Assembly: GCA_035631875.1 (NCBI GenBank)
Contig: DASQHX010000006.1
Location: forward strand, 1-64,000
DNA length: 64,000 nt
Direction of reading: 5' to 3'
DNA from: Nitrosopumilaceae archaeon
GTDB lineage: Archaea; Thermoproteota; Nitrososphaeria; Nitrososphaerales; Nitrosopumilaceae
Shown: in pieces, positions 58,515-64,000 of the stretch
Layout: each line of letters starts with the position of its first letter
Position numbering within the stretch: the stretch's first letter is position 1
Made by a program: the position numbers and the translations under genes
The notes under the pieces: generated by a model
Told to the model about the DNA's origin: nothing
Database searches by the model: none
The model's input: only the letters and a program-made list of their open reading frames with translations

Positions 58515-58616
58515 ATGACAATATGGAAATGTTATAGATGCGGTCTGACATTTAAAGAGGAAAATCACGTGATTATACACAAAGATATATCAGCACATAA
58601 TCCAAGAAAACTATAA
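58515..58616 (+). CDS. 33-residue C2H2 zinc-finger mini-protein
   Basis: ATG 58515 reads MTIWKCYRCGLTFKEENHVIIHKDISAHNPRKL, an almost complete single finger: C-x2-C, aromatic and hydrophobic core positions, then H-x3-H with a further His. Too regular to be chance, though length and isolation keep confidence moderate. It fills the gap after the thermosome gene. Confidence 0.6.
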   Translation: MTIWKCYRCGLTFKEENHVIIHKDISAHNPRKL

Positions 58617-58708
58617 TTGGTAATGCGTTAACTCAAAAGATTTTCTATCAATTACTCTGTATATGGTTTGATTTAACAACGATTTTACGATTGATATTTG
58701 AGTTGTAA

Positions 58709-59875
58709 CTAGAATATTTGATTCTTGTCTATTTTTCTAATAGACATCTTCCAACGTTTTTTACTTCGCTTTGACAGATTTCGAATTATTTTTTGTCCTA
58801 ATATGTCAAACACTTTTGAAAGATCCCATCCCATTTCTATATAGCTATGAGTATTATACGGTGTAATTATTCTCACAGCAACTTCGTAATTCTTTCTTTC
58901 TCCACGAGCATCATGAATTATCTTTATTGATGCTCTTGCCTCTTCAACTTCAGGAAAGACTTTGGTTAGATTCCTGATTATTTTTTGAAATTTAGTCTTC
59001 ACAATCTCAGCATTATTCAAATCTTCTGGAAGTCCCATGACGTAGAGTGGAACATCACTTGAAATTTTTTTCTCAAGTAGGCCAATTATGTCCTTGTATG
59101 TTATTATTCCATGGAGATTTCCCCACAGTGTTAATAAACAACAGGTTGTGTTTGCTTTTAACATAGATTCTATTACCGTGCTAAGCGAGTCATTTGTATT
59201 GCATTGAGGAATGCGTGCACTTCCGATATTACCTATTTGTGATGCCATTCTTCTTGAGGGATTGACTCCTCTTTGATCACTACCTATTCTTTCTGATGGA
59301 GTTAGCAATGGAAGTATGTGCATTGATGTCAGAACATTTGAGACTTTACCCTCATCAAGTACAGGTATGTGATCTATCCTTTTTGACATCATTATTTTTT
59401 TGGCTTTGACAAGTTCTTCCTTACCATCTACTGTGATTGGATTTGGTGTTAGAATGGTATTAGCTTTAATCCAATTCAAGCTGTGTCTAGACAATAATTC
59501 TATAATTTTTTTTGCTGTAACTACTCCCACTATCTGATTTTTATCAACTAATGGAACTGCGCGCATTCTATAATGTGCAAGCATTGTAGCTGCCTCTCCA
59601 ACAGTGGCATTTTTTGATAGGGGTGTAATTCGGCGTAATAATGAATCAACTTTCATCTGAGGAATGTCTCTTGTTGCTAAAAGATCCCGTGCATTAATTG
59701 TGAAAACTGAGTTACCCTTCATACAAAAGACATCATAAGCATCATTTTCATTCATGACACTGATGACCCGAGAGATCGTAGATGAAGGATCTATAGTTAC
59801 AGCTTTACTTAATAGCTGACCTGCTTTGGTCTCACGAACTATCTTTAGATGATCATAAGTTACATTTGCATTCAT
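58709..59875 (-). CDS. CBS-domain protein fused to ribosome-hibernation (HPF/S30AE)-like domain
   Basis: 388 residues. Four CBS repeats occupy about 15-275 (KAVTIDPSSTISRVISVM; RAVPLVDKNQIVGVVTAKKI; PITVDGKEELVKAKKIM..DHIPVLDEG; TTCCLLTLWGNLHGIITYKDI). The C-terminal 110 residues follow the beta-alpha-beta3-alpha order of S30AE/HPF: VPLYVMGLPEDLNN, VKTKFQKIIRNLTKVFPEVE, ARASIKIIHDARGERKNYEVAVRI, then LSKVFDILGQKIIRNLSKRSKKR with a basic end. A nucleotide sensor joined to a ribosome-binding fold would couple energy state to ribosome silencing. CBS calls are firm; the S30AE call is by pattern. Confidence 0.8.
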   Translation of the reverse strand: MNANVTYDHLKIVRETKAGQLLSKAVTIDPSSTISRVISVMNENDAYDVFCMKGNSVFTINARDLLATRDIPQMKVDSLLRRITPLSKNATVGEAATMLAHYRMRAVPLVDKNQIVGVVTAKKIIELLSRHSLNWIKANTILTPNPITVDGKEELVKAKKIMMSKRIDHIPVLDEGKVSNVLTSMHILPLLTPSERIGSDQRGVNPSRRMASQIGNIGSARIPQCNTNDSLSTVIESMLKANTTCCLLTLWGNLHGIITYKDIIGLLEKKISSDVPLYVMGLPEDLNNAEIVKTKFQKIIRNLTKVFPEVEEARASIKIIHDARGERKNYEVAVRIITPYNTHSYIEMGWDLSKVFDILGQKIIRNLSKRSKKRWKMSIRKIDKNQIF

Positions 59876-60040
59876 CTAGTATGCACCTTTGAGTTTTGGT
59901 TTAAAATGCTTGTCATATTGTTCTACCTGAATGGCTTTTGTCTACTATAAAAGAGGTTAAACTGATTTTCAAGAATAATAATTAGGTTCGATAATTGTAT
60001 TTTGTAGGGATTAGAAAGTTATCTGCAAAAAACGGTGTAT

Positions 60041-60060
60041 AATTATCAACGGTGATATTG
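60041..60060 (+). promoter_or_regulatory. Stress-island palindrome, site 6
   Basis: AATTATCA-ACGG-TGATATTG, about 9 bp before TATA-like GATATTAAAT (60068-60077), upstream of UspA 60101. Confidence 0.8.
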
Positions 60061-60100
60061 TTGATAAGATATTAAATCAACCATTTTGAGGTAATATTTT

Positions 60101-60526
60101 ATGATCAAGGAAAAAATTAAGAAGATCCTAGTTCCCTTGGATGGCTCAAAGAACTCGTTTAGAGGACTGGATACTGGGATATATCTTGCAAGACAGTGCG
60201 GAGCTACACTTACAGGACTGTTTGTTATGTCAATCTATCCAAGATCATTTATGCCAATAACATATGATAAGAAATACCTGACAAAAGCTACCAAGGAGTT
60301 TATGGAGAATGCAAAAAAACGGGCTGCTCAAAACGGCATTGTCTTTGTCGGAAAAACAATTGTTGGAAATGAATCGTCTGAGATAGTTGATTTTGCTGCG
60401 AAAAACAAATTTGACATCATAGTTATAGGAGCACGAGGTCTTGGCAGTGTAAAGGAAGCATTTCTTGGCAGCGTATCACATGGAGTGGTTCACAAATCAA
60501 AGATTCCTGTCTTGATTGTCAAATAG
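60101..60526 (+). CDS. Universal stress protein (UspA family)
   Basis: 141 residues, full length. KKILVPLDGSKNSFRGLDTGIYLARQCGATLTGL at the N-terminus; IIVIGARGLGSVKEAFLGSVSHGVVHKSKIPVLIVK at the C-terminus has the complete G-x2-G-x9-G-S ATP loop. Close paralogue of 61045. The TIR gene follows at 9 bp, indicating one transcript. Confidence 0.95.
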   Translation: MIKEKIKKILVPLDGSKNSFRGLDTGIYLARQCGATLTGLFVMSIYPRSFMPITYDKKYLTKATKEFMENAKKRAAQNGIVFVGKTIVGNESSEIVDFAAKNKFDIIVIGARGLGSVKEAFLGSVSHGVVHKSKIPVLIVK

Positions 60527-60535
60527 CAGAATATC

Positions 60536-60931
60536 ATGATACATAAAATCTTCATAAGTTACGCAACTGGAGATGAGTCTCATATAAGAGAACTCTATGA
60601 CGCACTTTCAAAATTAAGGAAAGTCGACGTTTACATTCCTGAATGGGATCACGCTATTGATGTAAGTTATGAATCTAAAGTTAAAGAAGGAATTAATTCT
60701 TGTAGTGCAGTAATTGTTCTTTTAACTTATAACAGTACAAACACAATATGGTTAAACCAAGAAATTGGTTATGCGACAGCCAAGAACACTCCGATAATTC
60801 CTATAGTAGAACAAGGAATTGATGTTTTAGGATTTTTAGAGGGGAAAGATTTTTTTGTTTTCAACCGCGGCGATTTTAGTTATAATGTACAACAAGTACT
60901 TACAAGACTACAGTCAATTCTAACCATCTGA
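60536..60931 (+). CDS. Stand-alone TIR-domain protein
   Basis: 131 residues, the whole protein being one TIR/TIR-2-like domain: HKIFISYATGDESHIRELYDAL (strand A/BB-like start), VDVYIPEWDH, INSCSAVIVLLTYNSTNTIWLNQEIGYATAKNTPIIPIVEQG. The Glu in WLNQEIGYA is at the position of the catalytic NADase Glu. It may cleave NAD+ or signal via nucleotide products. It shares a promoter with UspA 60101; no SLOG/Sir2, STING or other Thoeris-type partner adjoins. Confidence 0.82.
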   Translation: MIHKIFISYATGDESHIRELYDALSKLRKVDVYIPEWDHAIDVSYESKVKEGINSCSAVIVLLTYNSTNTIWLNQEIGYATAKNTPIIPIVEQGIDVLGFLEGKDFFVFNRGDFSYNVQQVLTRLQSILTI

Positions 60932-60984
60932 ATTTTATTTTCAAATTAAAAGATGATTTTATTGACAAAAATAATGAAATTAGA

Positions 60985-61004
60985 TATTATCAATAATGGT
61001 ATTA
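60985..61004 (+). promoter_or_regulatory. Stress-island palindrome, site 7 (degenerate)
   Basis: TATTATCA-ATAA-TGGTATTA, 6-8 bp before ATATATTAAA (about 61010-61019), upstream of UspA 61045. Confidence 0.65.
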
Positions 61005-61044
61005 TGAGAAATATATTAAATGAGCGACTTCCCAGTTTGATCTT

Positions 61045-61470
61045 ATGATTAAACCAATTAAAAAAATACTAGTACCAATAGATGGTTCCAAGACCTCTTT
61101 TAAAGCATTGAATGAGGCGATTTATCTTGCAAGGCAATGCGGAGCTACAATAACTGGGTTGTGTGTAATTCCTCTCTACACAATAAACTTGGGCAGGTTG
61201 CTGACATCACTTAAAAATCAATCAATTAAAGAAGCAAAAAAATTCATGGCTAATGCAAAAACCATTTCTGCACAAAATGGTGTTGTATTTAATGAAAAAA
61301 TAATTTATGGTAATGAAGTATGGGAAATAACTGAATTTGCCAGTTACAAAAAATTTGATCTTATTGTCATTGGTTCTCGTGGGATTGGACCTATAAAAGA
61401 GACGTTTCTTGGTAGCGTGGCAAACGCCGTTGTCCATAAATCTAAGGTACCGGTGCTTTTAGTCAAGTAG
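61045..61470 (+). CDS. Universal stress protein (UspA family)
   Basis: 141 residues. KKILVPIDGSKTSFKALNEAIYLARQCGATITGL and LIVIGSRGIGPIKETFLGSVANAVVHKSKVPVLLVK with an intact ATP loop. Same length and pattern as 60101, so the pair is a duplication with the TIR gene between. The stop codon is followed after five bases by the malate-dehydrogenase-like gene. Confidence 0.95.
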   Translation: MIKPIKKILVPIDGSKTSFKALNEAIYLARQCGATITGLCVIPLYTINLGRLLTSLKNQSIKEAKKFMANAKTISAQNGVVFNEKIIYGNEVWEITEFASYKKFDLIVIGSRGIGPIKETFLGSVANAVVHKSKVPVLLVK

Positions 61471-61475
61471 AGTGA

Positions 61476-62372
61476 ATTGACATTTTATCTATAATAGGAA
61501 CAGGACGAGTAGGTTCGGCCATAGGATTTCTTGCTGCATCTACATCTCTTGATGACATTGTTTTGGTAAATAGGACTAGGAATAAGGCCATAGGGGAGAC
61601 ACTAGATATTGTAAATACAATTCGGGATTCATCAATAACTGTAATTGGTACGGATGATTTTGCACATATTGCTGGTTCTGATGTAATAATAATCACTGCA
61701 AGCGCTGGTCAAATAATCACTAGTAGAGAAGATTTGCTACCATACAATATTCCTATTGCAAAGGAAATTTCAAAAAATATTAAAAAATATGCTAATAATT
61801 CCAAAGTCATAGTGGTGACAAACCCTGTTGACGTAATTACTTATTGTATCTTAAAAGAAAGTGGTTTGCCAAGAAAAAACGTAATAGGTGTAGGTTCTAG
61901 TCTTGATTCTAGCAGATTCAGGTACTTGCTTTCTAAACTGTTACGAACAAATCATTCAAAGATAGCTGGAATGGTACTAGGCGAACATGGAAATTCTATG
62001 GTTCCAATATTTTCAACGGCAAAGTTTAATGGAAAACCAATCAATCTTGAGAAAAACCAAATTGACCAAACTACTTCTGAATTGAGAAATTATTGGAAGC
62101 CTATGCAGGAATTCAAAGGCGCATCTGTTTTCGGAGCTGCAAAACATTCCTATGATATTGCAAAAGCAATAATAAACAATGAAAAATTAAAAGTTTCGTC
62201 TTCAGTATTAGTGAATGGGGAATTTGGTTTGTCAGATGTTTGTATTGGAGTGCCTGTAATCATTGATAAGAATGGTGCATCAACAATTGAGGAAATAAAT
62301 CTCGATAAATCAGAATTAAAGTCACTTGATACATCAGCTGAAATAATCAAAAAAAATATTAAAAAAATTTGA
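61476..62372 (+). CDS. Malate/lactate dehydrogenase-family protein with non-standard start
   Basis: 298 residues if read from ATT 61476; no ATG, GTG or TTG occurs in frame before TTG 61563, which lies inside the Rossmann fold. GTGRVGSAIGFLA begins at residue 8, the normal place, so the true start must be near 61476. Other landmarks: VVTNPVDVITY, VGSSLDSSRFRYLL (Asp/Arg pair), LGEHGNSMVP (catalytic His) and ASVFGAAKHSYDIAKAI. The strand-2 acidic residue of NAD enzymes is replaced (LVNRTRNK), which suggests NADP(H). The substrate loop (SAGQIITSRED) lacks the usual PRKPG. A one-base loss in the TTTT run near 61482 would also explain the start. Confidence 0.82.
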   Translation: MDILSIIGTGRVGSAIGFLAASTSLDDIVLVNRTRNKAIGETLDIVNTIRDSSITVIGTDDFAHIAGSDVIIITASAGQIITSREDLLPYNIPIAKEISKNIKKYANNSKVIVVTNPVDVITYCILKESGLPRKNVIGVGSSLDSSRFRYLLSKLLRTNHSKIAGMVLGEHGNSMVPIFSTAKFNGKPINLEKNQIDQTTSELRNYWKPMQEFKGASVFGAAKHSYDIAKAIINNEKLKVSSSVLVNGEFGLSDVCIGVPVIIDKNGASTIEEINLDKSELKSLDTSAEIIKKNIKKI

Positions 62373-62378
62373 GAAGAG

Positions 62379-62867
62379 TTATTGTACTGGTATTGACGCG
62401 CTTTTAGGCTTGGGGGTCGGTGTTGTTTTTGGAATTTCTATATTTAAAATTCCGTTGTTAATCTTTGCTTTTGCCTTGGACGAGTCTACTTTTTCAGGAA
62501 TAGGCAGTGTTCTATAATAGGACACTTCTTTTCGTTCCTTTCGTAGATAGTTTTTCTTCTTTTCTTCCTCTTCTTCTTTGTGTTGTGCAGAAATTTCTAC
62601 TGCATTATCAGTTACATTCAACTTGACGTCTTCTTTCTGAATACCTGGCATGTCTGCGTTTATGACATACTTGTCTCCTTCATCCATGATATCACATGAC
62701 ATTGAGGATGTGGGAAGGGATGGAAAACTTATGGCAGGAAATGAGGACAGGGTGCGCTCAAAGTCTCTTCTAAAATTGTCGAACACTCTGTCTAGATCTG
62801 ACCAACCAGTTTTCCAAAAAGGAGTTATCTCGTGTGATGCCTCTGATTTTTTTTGAGGTTTATCCAT
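62379..62867 (-). CDS. Hsp20-family small heat-shock protein
   Basis: 162 residues. N-terminal WSDLDRVFDNFRRDFERTL, alpha-crystallin domain from CDIMDEGDKYVINADMPGIQKEDVKLNVTDNAVEISAQ to ISKINNGILNIEIPK-type end (KAKINNGILNIEIPK), then a Pro-rich tail ending ASIPV. Holdase for unfolding proteins. Convergent with 61476. Confidence 0.95.
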   Translation of the reverse strand: MDKPQKKSEASHEITPFWKTGWSDLDRVFDNFRRDFERTLSSFPAISFPSLPTSSMSCDIMDEGDKYVINADMPGIQKEDVKLNVTDNAVEISAQHKEEEEEKKKNYLRKERKEVSYYRTLPIPEKVDSSKAKAKINNGILNIEIPKTTPTPKPKSASIPVQ

Positions 62868-62977
62868 GACTTTTTTTACACTGAGGTCTATTTGAGTATC
62901 TGAGACGATTCTCTTTCATGATAATCATCTTAGAATATTCAAATTGTCTGTTCTGGTTTTGATAATGACCTTTGTTT

Positions 62978-62997
62978 GATTATCAGACATGAAATTT
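62978..62997 (+). promoter_or_regulatory. Stress-island palindrome, site 8
   Basis: GATTATCA-GACA-TGAAATTT, about 8 bp before TTAATTTAAG (63003-63012), upstream of UspA 63036. A separate half-site (TTTTGATAATG, about 62957) faces the Hsp20 gene. Confidence 0.7.
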
Positions 62998-63035
62998 ACA
63001 AGTTAATTTAAGTACGTTTTATTCAAAAACAGAGT

Positions 63036-63524
63036 ATGGCTAATATTTTCAAACCTACTATTTTCAAAAAGATACTGGTACCTTATGACGGTTCAAAGTA
63101 CTCAAGGCACGCCTTAATACATGCTATTCATGTAGCAAAGAAATTTGGTTCAAAAATATTTCTAGTTACAGAAGTTGACACATCTGATTTTCCACCAGGT
63201 ATGTTACTTGGTTTATTAAAAAAAGATAAGAGGCTGGAGCAATCAATTAGCGAATTTATGGTTGCAATAAAATCTCAGACTAGAAAGGAACTCCTTGCTG
63301 AAGTTGCAGTTTGTAAAGCAAATGGTGTTGATGCATATTATGATATCATAGCTGGGACAAGCCCAGTTGAGGCGCTTCTCAAGTTTGCACGTGGAAGGAA
63401 GATTGATCTAATAGTAATTGGAAGTCAGGGGTTGCACGGAATTGACAAAATAAAGGCACTTGGTAGCGTTAGTAGGAAAATTTCCGAATTAGCTACATGT
63501 CCAGTTTTGATTGTTCATGAATAA
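63036..63524 (+). CDS. Universal stress protein (UspA family), longer form
   Basis: 162 residues. KKILVPYDGSKYSRHALIHAIHVAKKFGSKIFLV and LIVIGSQGLHGIDKIKALGSVSRKISELATCPVLIVHE with the ATP loop present. An internal insertion (PPGMLLGLLKKDKRLEQSISEFM) makes it longer than the 141-residue pair. Confidence 0.95.
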   Translation: MANIFKPTIFKKILVPYDGSKYSRHALIHAIHVAKKFGSKIFLVTEVDTSDFPPGMLLGLLKKDKRLEQSISEFMVAIKSQTRKELLAEVAVCKANGVDAYYDIIAGTSPVEALLKFARGRKIDLIVIGSQGLHGIDKIKALGSVSRKISELATCPVLIVHE

Positions 63525-63610
63525 ATCTTGACATTTTTTATACGGTTCTGTTATCTTATCTACTAATTCTCTTGAATTTTGAGTATTATCTTTGGTTGAT
63601 ATTCTGGATT

Positions 63611-63630
63611 GAAACTCAGACTTGATAATC
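63611..63630 (+). promoter_or_regulatory. Stress-island palindrome, site 9 (one arm degenerate)
   Basis: GAAACTCA-GACT-TGATAATC, upstream of 63671, with a weak TATA (CTTCTTAATG, about 63640). Confidence 0.55.
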
Positions 63631-63670
63631 TAGTACCATCTTCTTAATGTCAAAATAATACTTGCAATCA

Positions 63671-63940
63671 ATGAAAACATTAAGTAAGAATCAAACCAAC
63701 ACCTCCATACTTTGTCTTTTGGCAATAGTTGTTGTTGTAACAATAGCTCCGCATGCTTTTGCACAACAGAACCCAGCTGGTCAAGGGCAACAAAATGGAA
63801 TCCCTCTTGGTGGAAACTATGGCGTTACTACGCAACAAATTCAACCAGATCAAGGACAATCTCTTGGATGGGGAGCAGGAATAGGGGCAGCTGCATTAGC
63901 AACTGGTGTTGGAATGTGGTCAATAGTAAAACGTAGATGA
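63671..63940 (+). CDS. Small exported Gln/Gly-rich protein with C-terminal helix
   Basis: 89 residues from ATG 63671; a TTG three codons upstream is in frame. Signal peptide (about 1-31, APHAFAQ), a Gln/Gly/Asn-rich linker (QQNPAGQGQQNGIPLGGNYG), then a small-residue helix (GWGAGIGAAALATGVGMWSIV) and a basic end KRR. This resembles a sortable tripartite tail but not PEFG. Function unknown. The last 60 bases of the window hold nothing further. Confidence 0.65.
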   Translation: MKTLSKNQTNTSILCLLAIVVVVTIAPHAFAQQNPAGQGQQNGIPLGGNYGVTTQQIQPDQGQSLGWGAGIGAAALATGVGMWSIVKRR

Positions 63941-64000
63941 GATTAGATACTGGATTTCCAAAATTCTAGTCACTTTCTTTTTTATTTTTATCAACCTACT

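Noticed and set aside
60536-60931. Thoeris-type antiphage locus
   Set aside because: No effector with SLOG/Sir2 or other sensor partner adjoins; neighbours are stress proteins.
1-64000. Prophage or integrated element, suggested by tail-tube folds
   Set aside because: No integrase, terminase, portal, capsid or att repeats recognised; the tube-fold proteins are exported and lie among surface-protein genes.

Overview
The window looks like the chromosome of an ammonia-oxidising archaeon (Nitrososphaerota/Thaumarchaeota, most like the Nitrosopumilales/Nitrosotalea side). The reasons are the AT-rich composition, the many TTG starts, the archaeal PEFG-CTERM sorting tails (IPDFPF/IPEFPF followed by a membrane helix), the thermosome, the small-copper-protein repertoire, thaumarchaeal surface modules (the GIAAxDVKC...ACVxPETAxKLIxRGW block, the WW-A/GIxYLI repeat) and the UspA/CBS/Hsp20 families. 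No rRNA, tRNA, CRISPR array, integrase or insertion sequence was recognised. The taxon is an inference from gene content.

Region 1 (1-38.3 kb) is mostly an exported-protein region. It holds large secreted multidomain proteins (NHL, PKD, Fn3, YVTN propellers, a glucose/sorbosone dehydrogenase-like propeller), four PEFG-CTERM proteins, a collagen-like protein and a two-domain multicopper oxidase. Ordinary metabolic genes are scattered between them (zinc alcohol dehydrogenase, alpha/beta hydrolase, PPOX flavoprotein). Two proteins carry contractile-tail tube folds: a gp19-like domain ends the first gene, and a signal-peptide-bearing Hcp-family protein lies at 29.4 kb. Three PEFG transcription units and the Hcp gene share a 20-bp motif abutting the TATA box. 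A signalling cluster at 13.9-17.1 kb combines an orphan sensor, a ferredoxin, two TRASH-like zinc-finger proteins, a MinD/ParA ATPase and a class III cyclase-like domain. A second promoter module is shared by YVTN-propeller and 'WYLVP' membrane-module genes at 27-35 kb. A NicO/RcnA-type exporter and an RcnR/CsoR-type regulator sit behind a G7-tract operator at 36.4-37.5 kb.

Region 2 (38.4-49.5 kb) is signal transduction and redox. It contains two histidine kinases, a translationally coupled run of two CheY-like receivers, a membrane matrixin-type protease and a zinc-finger protein, ribbon-helix-helix and winged-helix regulators, a cupredoxin, a di-haem b-type membrane cytochrome candidate, and two divergent promoters sharing one palindrome.

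Region 3 (49.6-64 kb) is a stress island. It holds four intact UspA proteins, six CBS-domain proteins (one fused to a ribosome-hibernation-like domain), two Hsp20 proteins, the thermosome, a PAC2 protein ending in a proteasome-binding HbYX tail, a TIR-domain protein, a malate/lactate-dehydrogenase-like enzyme and several small zinc-finger proteins. Nine promoters here carry a palindrome TTATCA-N4-TGATAA or a degenerate form, placed about one helical turn upstream of TATA. I read this as a locally clustered dormancy/stress regulon, somewhat analogous in content to the bacterial DosR regulon.

A family of short imperfect palindromes (core GAGTC-TTACAG-GACTC) is scattered through the intergenic spaces from 3 to 46 kb. 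Gene relics (Fn3 signal peptide, half a UspA, an AHSA1 N-terminus, a duplicated signal peptide, a frameshifted secreted protein) show active turnover.
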